64,000 nt of DNA, from NCBI RefSeq assembly GCF_001766835.1, contig NZ_LKEU01000039.1:62001-126000 (forward strand). Reading direction: 5' to 3'. Shown piece after piece: positions 54,701 through 61,941 of this stretch. The notes under the pieces were generated by a model that saw nothing but the letters and a program-made list of their open reading frames with translations, ran no database searches and was not told where the DNA came from. The stretch's first letter is position 1; each line of letters begins with the position of its first letter. The DNA is from Acetobacterium wieringae (lineage in GTDB: Bacteria > Bacillota > Clostridia > Eubacteriales > Eubacteriaceae). The translations under genes and the position numbers were made by a program.

Positions 54701-55478
54701 AGAAAACCTGGTGGCACTGTGCCTGAAAACCGGCAAGCAGCTGATTCAGGTTTCCACCGTCAGCATCGCCGGCGAAGGCATCAATGGCGCCCCTCCCCGG
54801 GAGAAACGGATTAACGAAAACGAGCTCTACTTTTCCCAGAGCCTTGAAAACGCCTATGTCCACTCCAAGTTTCTGGCTGAGCGGGCGGTACTTTCGGCCA
54901 TCGCCAAGGACGGCCTGCGCGGTAAGATCATGCGGGTCGGCAATCTGATGAGCCGCAACAGCGACGGCGAGTTCCAGATCAACTTCCTCCACAACGGCTT
55001 TATGCGGGGGCTCAAGGGCTATAAGATTCTAAAATGCTTCCCCGTCGGGGGGCTGAGTCAGGCGGTTGAGTTTTCACCGATTGATCTGACCGCCCAGGCG
55101 ATTTTAAGGCTATCCCAGACCAACCGCGACCTGACGGTGTTTCACCCCTACAATAACCACACCGTCTATATGGCTGATGTACTGGCCGAAATGAACGCCT
55201 ACGGCTTTGCCATCAAGGTGGTCTCTGACGCCGACTTTGACGCCGCGCTGCGGGCCGGAATGGCCGATGCCGAGGTGGCCCCGGCGATTTCCGGGCTGAT
55301 TGTCTATTTAAACAGTGATACCGTTAATCACATCTACCCGATTGACCCCGAAAACCACTTTACCACCGAAGTGCTCTATCGGATCGGTCACCGCTGGCCG
55401 CTGACCAACGAGACTTATCTTAACAAATCCATTGCCGCCCTGGATGGGCTGGGCTTCTTTGATATTGACGAGAATTAA
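48765..55478 (+). CDS. Dimodular NRPS with terminal reductase (A-T-C-A-T-R)
   Basis: 2237 residues from the ATG at 48765. Residues 1-245: a C-domain fragment without HHxxxDG. A1 about 265-750 (YTSGSTGVPKG near 407, NLYGPTETA). T1 Ser near 786 (GLTSIGT). C about 840-1245 with HHSICDG near 960. A2 about 1255-1745 (YTSGSTGKPKG, NAYGPTEST). T2 Ser near 1788 (GGTSIS). Thioester reductase about 1863-2237 (TGATGFLGAH, YVHSKF). By eye the specificity residues read DAMFAGLVI and DALFIGAVE, suggesting hydrophobic amino acids. The order matches aureusimine synthetase AusA, so a dipeptide aldehyde that cyclises to a pyrazinone is the likely product. No PPTase or exporter is adjacent. Confidence 0.9.
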   Translation: MNDLNDKQTPHNAKVSATSAAANNESLGYFTGIFSGLEIDSNLIYDYPNNSNHTAIPDAWIGSDFSRSFAPETINALLTTAGITAPVLFLAAFAYSMAKFTGQDESVCCLQPCDNADGILPLYLKINEDESIVDYLKAVSCSDTTTRRHCGCAFSQLSRELNLTADLRFVFNENPEQPVDLGHAHLAAVVSPKGNNFALRLHYRSDLYKKETILSFADLLERTIGGLLTAPKLSAITLISEADRLRCETFNHTTVPYDTSLTMVSMLKNQALKTPDNIALVYQEVKLTYRELDAVTDRLAKHIKSFGIGREDIIPILLPKSELMTIASIGVLKAGAAYQPLDPSYPSERLSFMIGDTSARLLIADEALLGLIPDYSGQLILTKDIKDLPDSTVVLSDPAPEDLMVMLYTSGSTGVPKGVMLEHRNLVCFCHWYNRYLDLDEHARVAAYASFGFDANMMDTYPVLTVGGTLHIIADEIRLDLLRLNDYFEANGISHIFMTTQVGRQFADTITNYSLKHLATGGEKLATIHPPRYHFHNLYGPTETAVISTCFEVDNLYDNIPIGKAVDNLKTYVVDRYKRQLPIGVPGELCIAGMHVGRGYLNRPEATAAAFGANPFCDVAPDDRIYYTGDIVRYLSDGNIEFVGRRDAQIKIRGFRVELTEIEAVIRQFPGIQDATVVAYDDPSGVKYIAAYVVSDTPVDVAALNAFIEAEKPPYMVPAVTMQLEAIPLNQNLKVNKKALPLPVKQQTDLTPPQNPTQKQIFDCVAKILGHDQFGIATDLQEAGLTSIGTVTLNVRLSQIFGVAVRNRDLKEHNTVAKLETFLTATAATTPDNDAPKLTAYPLTQTQLGLFVESMAKPDELLYHIPFLFKLHPDVNLPRFKAAVETAISAHAYLKTRFFMDDDGEIMQRRRDEAPFTLRIRDYLDKDKLVTPFKLIDGRLFNASLFATKDGNYFFIDIHHSICDGTSLVILIEDINRAYAGEALEPESYSSFDAARDEQIRLASAEYAQAEAYFADLFSGCDTHFLPGPDKSESEKTLGIVSLIPDQLTVSAVEHYCEAQKITPNAFFVGLFGYLLGRYTNKNHSVFTTIYNGRSDSRTARSMGMFVKTLPVTCRLDAPASALFTATKNQLIDSMDHDLYSFAKISRAFGISAEAMFVYQGDNFEFETLAGLPTEALEVMSEGVIAAISVEVSIRQGRYYFRATFESNRYEDSSINALLSNLALAAKQVLTTDDLNQIQLLFDEPREMVNDPRFYGHTFVDLFTDAAAHYPGQTAVADRKGHLSYAQLDAASDALAVQLLGAGVKKGDFVGVLSGRTREFLIGVIAAMKAGAAYVPLDPEYPEDRLRYMLSDSAADILLYVDDYQHLTRFFPNQTINLDAVTAHGYPQPDKSWLASKPQGEDLAYMIYTSGSTGKPKGVMIDHANLSNLIMNETINQQVTKQTRCAQYSSFCFDASVLGIFPYLANGALVYLFAEDDRKDAIKVCQILKDEAINVAIFPTQMGEIIIDSLTGDCSLTHIIVGGEKLKHYYDRPYTVVNAYGPTESTVETTFFNVDQEYRNIPIGKSLINVRSYVVDDQLVPVPIGMPGELCHAGRQIARGYHNLSEKTAAAFVPSPFASGPDDGVLYRTGDMVRRRGDGLIEYIGRIDSQVKIRGYRIELSEIEGAMLAHPGIKETAVTVLEQSGNQYIIGYYTGPEEALDPKVWHHLLLSQLPEYMIPTFYVLLDTMPLTPGGKVDKKALPQPETGIKTADYLAPETALEKQLAEIFATTLGLETVSVLDDFFAIGGTSISATKVAMKCLSLQIPLAYADLFEYKTVKQLAAFVEKHVAAAIDPNDRIKNFDYPALAQVLAANTPDSLPGLNTSPLGDIILTGATGFLGAHILKEFLDHYDGSVTCFIRQGKARSLQQRIETMLVYYFDRDYAELFGSRIFCVEGDITNLDSVMALSDVAADTVINCAACVKHFVADDTLEKINVEGVENLVALCLKTGKQLIQVSTVSIAGEGINGAPPREKRINENELYFSQSLENAYVHSKFLAERAVLSAIAKDGLRGKIMRVGNLMSRNSDGEFQINFLHNGFMRGLKGYKILKCFPVGGLSQAVEFSPIDLTAQAILRLSQTNRDLTVFHPYNNHTVYMADVLAEMNAYGFAIKVVSDADFDAALRAGMADAEVAPAISGLIVYLNSDTVNHIYPIDPENHFTTEVLYRIGHRWPLTNETYLNKSIAALDGLGFFDIDEN

Positions 55479-55479
55479 A

Positions 55480-55514
55480 AAAACAGGCTGCGGGCGTGAC
55501 CGCAGCCTGTTTTG
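55480..55514 (+). terminator. Terminator of the NRPS gene
   Basis: AAACAGGCTGCGG-GCGTGA-CCGCAGCCTGTTT, starting right after the stop, followed by TG and few T. Confidence 0.75.
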
Positions 55515-55535
55515 CTGTTAAAATAGATAACCCCG

Positions 55536-55580
55536 TACCGACAATTATGTATCATGTTGTGACTTAGGGATCCCTACGGT
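55536..55580. repeat. TACCGAC element, partial copy 3
   Basis: TACCGACAATTATGTATCA then TGTTGTGACTTAGGG: matches one end of copies 1 (reverse strand) and 2, then stops after GATCCCTACGGTAG. The other end is missing. It lies in the 55515-55663 gap. Confidence 0.65.
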
Positions 55581-55663
55581 AGTTTAGCACCAACCTCACC
55601 ACCACAAGCAGTAGCATTTTTATCGTAAACGTCATTGAAAATTATCAGAGACTGATTCTCAAT

Positions 55664-57334
55664 CTAGAGTAATCGCTTGACACTTTGCTCAAGCCGTTGC
55701 AGGGAGATCGGTTTTTTGATATAGTCATCATAGCCTAATTTGCTTAGCACCTGCTCCTTGGCCCCTAAACTTTTAACACTGATCAGGATCACCTTGACGT
55801 GTTCTTCCTTTTCGATACGGCGGATTTCTTTTAGCACTTCAACCCCATTTAGATCCGGTAGAATAATATCCAGGATTATTAAGTGCGGTTTAAAATCAGC
55901 CAAAAGCGCCAGGGCCTCTTTTCCGGTCGCAACCGCTTGCGTCTCCAGCCCTAAACGCGTGAGCCGGGTTTTAATCAGCCGGCTCACAGTAAACGAGTCG
56001 TCGCAAATCAACACGCGTTTCTTTTCCTTAACAATCTCAATCGCATCGTCAACATAGCTGGTACACGCCCGGCCCCGCTCCTTGGAGCGATACAACTGCC
56101 GGTCGGCTTCTTCCAGGATATCTTCAAGGGTCTTGTTGCCGCCATTAAACTCGGTAATGCCGACACTGAAGGTTACATGAACCTCGTGCGTATTGATTGG
56201 CGAATTAAACGCTATGCGCTGAAAATTCTGGCGGATTCTTTCAACAATCCTCACTGCATCGACTACAACAGTTTCCGGTAAGAGCAATAAGAACTCATCG
56301 CCGCCATAGCGAAAAATCTGATCGGATGGCCGGCAGCTCGCCTTGAATTCCGCCACGAAACGCTTTAACACTACATCGCCAAAGACATGCCCGTAGGTAT
56401 CATTGATCTCCTTGAAATGATCGAGGTCGATAAAGACAACCGAAAAAACGCTGCCGTCACGCTGATACTTTGCTTTTTCCTGGGCATATCGCTCGGCAAA
56501 AAAACGTCTGGTATAGGCCGAGGTTAACACATCCTTTAAATAGGCGGTCTTGTGTTTTTGCTCTTTTTTGATCAATTTCTCGACATTTGCAACCAGCACG
56601 TCGGCTTCAAAGGGCTTTTTAAGAAAATCATCAATCCCTTCCTTAAGCGCCAGGACGTGATCTTCCGTGTTGCCGGACCCCGTCAGGACAATGGTTGGAA
56701 TGACTATTTTTTCCTGTTTTAACTCGCGGTAAAATTCAATCCCGCTTTTTTCCGGCATGACTAAATCAAGAATCAGAATATCGGCTTCACGGGCCCTTAA
56801 GATCTCCAGGGCCTGATCGGAATCGCTGGTAATCCAGACGTCATAACCGCGGTTACGCAACACGCTTTCGATCACATTTAAAACCAGCATCTCATCATCA
56901 AGCACCAGCACCCGGCCCAGCGCCAGACTGCTGATTTCGTCGTTTTGAGTATTTTGACTGATCAGCTCACGGGCCTGCTGACAGACTGAATTTTCCTGGA
57001 CACATTCCTGACAGGTTGCCACGGCCAGAAGGTTTTCCAGACACTGGGTGATCTCGCCAAAGCCTTTAGCCAACTTGATAAAGGATGACCGCTCATGCAA
57101 CAGCTGGTGTTCATTCTGCCTGATAAATTCTTCATTCTTCAGACAGATGTATCCCAATTCGCGGAAATGATGGGCGACCGCCAGGGCCTTGATTTCCGAA
57201 AAAAAAGTTAACATGAACTGATACTGGCTGGCTTTTGGTTCAATACTAAACAGCACTAAATTCTGCAGGGCCTGATTGAGCTGATTTTCTATTTCAGTCA
57301 ATACTTCTAACTTGGTCGGTTTTTTTACTCTCAT
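55664..57334 (-). CDS. REC-GGDEF-REC response regulator
   Basis: About 556 residues from the ATG at 57334 (GGAG 6 nt upstream); an ATG at 57352 overlaps cheX. Helical N-terminus with cysteines (CQECVQENSVCQQ), receiver 1 (LDDEMLV, ILILDLVMPEKSG), GGDEF with RYGGDEF and DLDHFKEIN (active), receiver 2 (CDDSFTV, IILDIILPDLNG, KKPIS). It should make c-di-GMP under control of two phosphorylation sites. Last gene of che operon 2, which links chemotaxis-type signalling to c-di-GMP. Confidence 0.88.
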   Translation of the reverse strand: MRVKKPTKLEVLTEIENQLNQALQNLVLFSIEPKASQYQFMLTFFSEIKALAVAHHFRELGYICLKNEEFIRQNEHQLLHERSSFIKLAKGFGEITQCLENLLAVATCQECVQENSVCQQARELISQNTQNDEISSLALGRVLVLDDEMLVLNVIESVLRNRGYDVWITSDSDQALEILRAREADILILDLVMPEKSGIEFYRELKQEKIVIPTIVLTGSGNTEDHVLALKEGIDDFLKKPFEADVLVANVEKLIKKEQKHKTAYLKDVLTSAYTRRFFAERYAQEKAKYQRDGSVFSVVFIDLDHFKEINDTYGHVFGDVVLKRFVAEFKASCRPSDQIFRYGGDEFLLLLPETVVVDAVRIVERIRQNFQRIAFNSPINTHEVHVTFSVGITEFNGGNKTLEDILEEADRQLYRSKERGRACTSYVDDAIEIVKEKKRVLICDDSFTVSRLIKTRLTRLGLETQAVATGKEALALLADFKPHLIILDIILPDLNGVEVLKEIRRIEKEEHVKVILISVKSLGAKEQVLSKLGYDDYIKKPISLQRLEQSVKRLL

Positions 57335-57348
57335 TATCTGCTCCGCAC

Positions 57349-57846
57349 TCATGATAATTTATAAACCCTCAACAGCAGCTCAATCTCGTCGCAAACCAGT
57401 CTGGCGACAAAGCTGTCGGTGCGCTTTTTAACCACAACTTTGACGCCGTCACCAACCAGGGTAAAGGGCACCGATAAAACAAATTTATAATTGGTCGCTT
57501 CCAGACGGGCCCGGGCCGAACCGCCGACCATGTTGATCAATTCGGTAATCCCGTCATTAAGCAGCTCTGCGTCGAGGGCGGCGGCTTCAATTCCAGTCAT
57601 AAAGGAAACCAGCGGGGCGGCACTATTTTTGTTGGTTTCCAGCGTCAGCAGCATCGCCTGCTCGCCCTGCAGCACCATTGCGCCAATAATTTCATGGGTT
57701 TGCCCGGCTTCCGGAGCGGTGCTGATTTCATTTTTAACTTCGTTCAAAACAAAGCCACTCATCTGCTCGACCGTTTCCAATAAGGCGGCGACAAAAACCT
57801 CGCCGGGCAGCACGTCATATTGCCTGATATCCTGTTGCTCATTCAT
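57349..57846 (-). CDS. cheX: CheX phosphatase
   Basis: 165 residues. The CheC/CheX fold with ELINMVGGSARA, the Glu-x2-Asn catalytic motif. One such motif, so CheX-like. It would dephosphorylate CheY. It shares one base with the cheY stop. Confidence 0.85.
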   Translation of the reverse strand: MNEQQDIRQYDVLPGEVFVAALLETVEQMSGFVLNEVKNEISTAPEAGQTHEIIGAMVLQGEQAMLLTLETNKNSAAPLVSFMTGIEAAALDAELLNDGITELINMVGGSARARLEATNYKFVLSVPFTLVGDGVKVVVKKRTDSFVARLVCDEIELLLRVYKLS

Positions 57847-58220
57847 TAATTTACCTCCCCGCCCAAACTCTCGATAATCTTTTTCATCAGTTCTTCAATC
57901 GAAAAGGGCTTTGTGATATAGTGGGTCACCCCGGCTTTAACGGCTTCAATCACACTCTCGGGCATATTTTCGGTGGTCACCATCACGACCGGAATATGTT
58001 TGAAGTGGTCATCCTGTTTGATCGTTTTTAAAAATTCCAGGCCATTCATCCCCGGCATATTCCAATCCAGAAAGATCAATTCAATTTTTTCTGGCCCCTC
58101 CAGCAGATTCAGGGCATCCTGAGCGGATTCCGCCTCCCGGCATTCGTGCCCGAGGGCCACCACTGCCGCCGCAATAATCTTTCTGACGACGGCCGAATCG
58201 TCAATCGTCAACATTTTCAT
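57846..58220 (-). CDS. cheY: CheY response regulator
   Basis: 124 residues: IDDSAVVR, phosphoacceptor Asp in IFLDWNMPGMNG, Thr in MVTTENM, Lys in ITKPFS. A free receiver of CheY type. It starts 4 nt before the cheR stop. Confidence 0.92.
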   Translation of the reverse strand: MKMLTIDDSAVVRKIIAAAVVALGHECREAESAQDALNLLEGPEKIELIFLDWNMPGMNGLEFLKTIKQDDHFKHIPVVMVTTENMPESVIEAVKAGVTHYITKPFSIEELMKKIIESLGGEVN

Positions 58221-59071
58221 TTCGCTTCCTCCTTGACCGTAAAATATGTCCCATCACTGGTGATGTTTTTTTGAAAATAATCATCCATCGGATAATAAAT
58301 CTCGGCGGCACCGATTAGCAGCAGGCCTTGCGGTTTTAACACCTGGGCGGTCTTTTTATAAATGTCGCTACGCAGGGCCTCGGTGAAATAGATCAGCACA
58401 TTGCGGCAGAAGACCAGGTCAAATTTACCCAGTAGCATAAAACTGTTTTGCAGGTTAAAGGGCTCAAAGCGAACGCGTTTGCGATAGTCTTCGTTTAATA
58501 CCCATGAGCTTCCCGCGCGACTGAAATAGGCATCGCGAAGCTCCGGTTTCAGGCCACGCATGATCGTGATCGGGTCATAATGACCGCGTCTGGCAATCGA
58601 TAAGACATGGGTGGAAATATCGGTCGCCAGAAACTCAAAATCATCGAGCGACACCGCAGTAATGTGATTATTCTTCAGATACTCACTGATCAGGATGATC
58701 AGCGAATAGATTTCCTGTCCGGTTGATGCGGCGGCACTCCAGACCCGTATTTTTCCATTTTTTCGGGCTTGCAGTGCGGCTATATTTTGCGGCAGCCAGT
58801 GCTTGCTGAGCATCTGCCACGAGCCTGGGTCGCGAAACCAATAGGTTTCGTTGGTGGTAATGGCATCGATGACCCGAGTTTCAATATTGGCGTCGGAATG
58901 GCTTTCCAGCAGCGCAAAAAGTTCAGCAAAACTGTCACACTGCGAGTCAATCAAAAGCTTTGCCAGCCGTGATTCGACCAGATAAGCCTTGGACTCATCA
59001 AGCGCAATTCCGCATTTGGCGGCGATATAGCGCTGAAACAGCTGATATTCCTGTTGTGACAAAGCGACCAT
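58217..59071 (-). CDS. cheR: CheR methyltransferase of operon 2
   Basis: 284 residues: NETYWFRDPGSWQML, SAAASTGQEIYSL, FLATDIS, FCRNVLIYF. Methylates MCP glutamates using SAM. It lies 47 nt after the mcp gene. No cheB or cheD follows in the window. Confidence 0.92.
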   Translation of the reverse strand: MVALSQQEYQLFQRYIAAKCGIALDESKAYLVESRLAKLLIDSQCDSFAELFALLESHSDANIETRVIDAITTNETYWFRDPGSWQMLSKHWLPQNIAALQARKNGKIRVWSAAASTGQEIYSLIILISEYLKNNHITAVSLDDFEFLATDISTHVLSIARRGHYDPITIMRGLKPELRDAYFSRAGSSWVLNEDYRKRVRFEPFNLQNSFMLLGKFDLVFCRNVLIYFTEALRSDIYKKTAQVLKPQGLLLIGAAEIYYPMDDYFQKNITSDGTYFTVKEEAK

Positions 59072-59118
59072 CGGGACACTCCTTTCGTGACCAGCCGTAA
59101 AAGTTGTCTGGCGATCAT

Positions 59119-61497
59119 TTAAAATTTAAATTGCGAAACAGACTCGCCCAGTTTAAGCGACAGATCGACAAGGCGATTGGCGGCAATTGAGGTCTTTGAA
59201 GCCCCTTCGCTGATTTCTTCCGAGGCTTTATTAATCTCCTGAACACTGCGGGAGATTTCGACCGCGCCCTTGGCCGTTTCATCGGTCGCGCGACTGAGTT
59301 GGACCATGCTGACGGAGGCTCTTTCGGTGTTGACGGCGGCGTCATCCGCGGCGCGCGCCAGCTCGGCGGTGCTTTTGGCAATTTCACTGACGGCCAGACC
59401 GGATTCTTCGGCGCCGCGTTTGACTTCGCCGGCTTTTTCATCGATTTCTCTGATTTCAGCAGTGATCGTGTCGAGTCGCGCTGAGGCCCGGATCGCCGCT
59501 TCGGAAATCCCCTGGGTGGTGGCACTTTGTTCGGTAACGGCGGTGGCAATGACGGTCGTGATCGTCGTCACTTCGTCGACGACATCATTGATCCGGGCCA
59601 CGGCCGCAACCGCCTGTTCCATATTTTCCTGCATCCCTTCGATTTGATCGGCGATTTCATCGGTCGCTTCGGATGTTTGCTTGGCCAGTTCTTTGACCTC
59701 ATTGGCAACCACGGCAAAGCCCTTACCGGCTTCGCCGGCGCCCGCCGCTTCGATAGCGGCATTCAGGGCCAGCATGTTGGTCTGGTCGGCAATATCATCA
59801 ATGATCTTAATGATTTTATTGATTTTTTTGGAAGACAGATTGAGATTGCGAATGATTTCAGCGGTGTTTTTGGCTTCATTGTCGGCCACCTGGGTGATCG
59901 TCAACGATTTTTCGCAGCTCTTGTTAATTTCATTGACCGACAGATTCACTTCTTTGACCGCTTCAACCACGGTAGTGACTTCGGCGTTGACATTTTCGGC
60001 CGACGTTGAGACCGCGCGGATGCTTTCAAAAATTTGCCCCATCAATAAAATGGCCTGATTCACGGTGGCTGCCGTCTGTTGTGAAGCGGCGGCCAGATTC
60101 CGGGTGGTACCACTGATTTCTTCGATGGACGCGGCGATTTGATTGGTATTATCGACGGTGGTCAGCAGGGTTGCATTTGACTGTTCCATACTGGCCGAGA
60201 TTTCTTCGACGGCAGCACTGACAACATTGATTTTGGCACTGGTTTCCTCGGAGCCGACAGCGATAGTGCTGGCGACCCGATCCATCGCATCAGCGGATTC
60301 GTTTAAGACGTCGGTGGCCTCGACGATCTCTTGTAGTGACCCACCGATTTTTTCGACCAGCTGATTAAAATCAGTACAGAGTTTGCCAATTTCATCACCG
60401 CTAGAAAACTCCCCGCGCACCGCCAGGTTTCCCTGCCCGGCTTCGTCCATCAGCTTGGAGACGGTCTGCAGCGGGCTGGTAATCCGTCTGGATAGGAGCG
60501 TCACAATCACGGCACAAGCGGCAATGGCCAGTAATAACACCGATACCATCATTATCTGCAAATTTCTAACCGGTGCTAAGGCTTCAGCTTCGCTGACCTC
60601 AATGATCATCCCCAGTTTAGTGGCGCCGATCGTGACAAAGGTCGCCGTTCCCAGAACCTTTTCGTCCTGATAATCCCGGTACATCCCGGCGTACCGGAAA
60701 TCACTGTTGTCGCTGTCAAAATCATCCTCGAGTTGCTTAAGCGCTTCCGTGGTGATCGTCGTCGTGAAGGCAGTGGCCTCCGTGTCACCCTCCAGATGGG
60801 GATTCGTGTTGAGCAACCCGGCCTGATCGACCAGATAAATGTTGGCAGTTGCTCCGAGATCGCCGATCCCCTGATTGAGGGTTGCTTCAACACTGTCCAT
60901 TAAAACGAGCGAATTCACGGTGCCGATAATGGCGTCATTTTGGGAGCTGTAAAAGGGCGCCGACAGGGTCACAAAATATTTATCGATGACCTTCGAATAT
61001 TCGACCGGGGTGATGCTGCTCTGTCCCTGCATTGAGGTCTTGATGTAATCGCGTGACGCCAGATTAGTCCCTTCCAGAGTCTGCTTGAATTGACCTGAGG
61101 CATAAATACAATTGCCGGCCGCGTCGGTAATATAAATGCTTTCAATTTGATAGGCGGTCTGCTGGGGTGTCAGCCCGGTATCGACGTGGGCATAAGCGGT
61201 TTGCCGGAGTTCCGCAGGGCTATCGGCGGTCTGATAGGCCGTCAGCAGATTTTCGACCGTCGCCAGATTAGATAAAATATTGCTGGTATAAAAAGCTTTG
61301 TCGGCAAAATCCTGGCTAAAGCGGTTTTGGGTGTCTTTAGAGTATAATTCCATTTCCTGGAGTTTCATCGTAACCAGACTATTACGGGCCTGGTTATAGG
61401 CCAAACCGGAAATAATGGCGATCGGGATTAGCCCGGTCAGGATAAAAAAGATGATTAACTTGGTTCGCATTTTTGCATTATCAAAATATTTTAACAT
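59119..61497 (-). CDS. Methyl-accepting chemotaxis protein of operon 2 (Cache type)
   Basis: 792 residues. Membrane segment about 12-35, a periplasm-side double-Cache region (36-305; [34 protein letters not shown]), second membrane segment about 310-335, HAMP, then the signalling hairpin with [26 protein letters not shown] before the ATG. It starts immediately after cheW (TAAATG). Ligand unknown; Cache domains usually bind amino acids or carboxylates. Confidence 0.92.
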   Translation of the reverse strand: MLKYFDNAKMRTKLIIFFILTGLIPIAIISGLAYNQARNSLVTMKLQEMELYSKDTQNRFSQDFADKAFYTSNILSNLATVENLLTAYQTADSPAELRQTAYAHVDTGLTPQQTAYQIESIYITDAAGNCIYASGQFKQTLEGTNLASRDYIKTSMQGQSSITPVEYSKVIDKYFVTLSAPFYSSQNDAIIGTVNSLVLMDSVEATLNQGIGDLGATANIYLVDQAGLLNTNPHLEGDTEATAFTTTITTEALKQLEDDFDSDNSDFRYAGMYRDYQDEKVLGTATFVTIGATKLGMIIEVSEAEALAPVRNLQIMMVSVLLLAIAACAVIVTLLSRRITSPLQTVSKLMDEAGQGNLAVRGEFSSGDEIGKLCTDFNQLVEKIGGSLQEIVEATDVLNESADAMDRVASTIAVGSEETSAKINVVSAAVEEISASMEQSNATLLTTVDNTNQIAASIEEISGTTRNLAAASQQTAATVNQAILLMGQIFESIRAVSTSAENVNAEVTTVVEAVKEVNLSVNEINKSCEKSLTITQVADNEAKNTAEIIRNLNLSSKKINKIIKIIDDIADQTNMLALNAAIEAAGAGEAGKGFAVVANEVKELAKQTSEATDEIADQIEGMQENMEQAVAAVARINDVVDEVTTITTVIATAVTEQSATTQGISEAAIRASARLDTITAEIREIDEKAGEVKRGAEESGLAVSEIAKSTAELARAADDAAVNTERASVSMVQLSRATDETAKGAVEISRSVQEINKASEEISEGASKTSIAANRLVDLSLKLGESVSQFKF

Positions 61498-61941
61498 TTA
61501 ACACCTCGTTTTATTTAAACTAAATACTTCAAATAGATTCTCTTTATCAATAATAATCAGCAGTTGCTGCTCCAGTTTGGCAATCATTTTAATCGTCGCA
61601 CCGTACTCATTGGCTAAATAGGGTGTCGGCGGCTCACACAGCGCTTCGGGAACGTCAATCACATCGGTTGCCTGTTCTACCAGCAGCGCCATCACGTCCA
61701 CTTCGCCCGGCTCTTTTTTAAGCACAATCGCATGTTTTTTGGGATGATCGGTCGGGCACCCCAACAGCTTCTCAAAATCCAGCAAACTGACGACTTGACC
61801 ACGCAGATTCAAAAACCCGGCGACCACCTCCGGCGCGAGCGGCAGGGCAGTTATTTCCGGCTGGCGATTGATTTCTTTAACATATCGGGTTTCAATGCCA
61901 TACAGATTATTTCCTGATTTAAACGAGAGCACTTTCATCAT
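61498..61941 (-). CDS. cheW: CheW coupling protein of operon 2
   Basis: 147 residues. CheW fold throughout (FKSGNNLYGIETRYVKEI, VVAGFLNLRGQVVSLLDF). It overlaps the end of cheA by 23 nt and abuts the mcp gene. Confidence 0.92.
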   Translation of the reverse strand: MMKVLSFKSGNNLYGIETRYVKEINRQPEITALPLAPEVVAGFLNLRGQVVSLLDFEKLLGCPTDHPKKHAIVLKKEPGEVDVMALLVEQATDVIDVPEALCEPPTPYLANEYGATIKMIAKLEQQLLIIIDKENLFEVFSLNKTRC

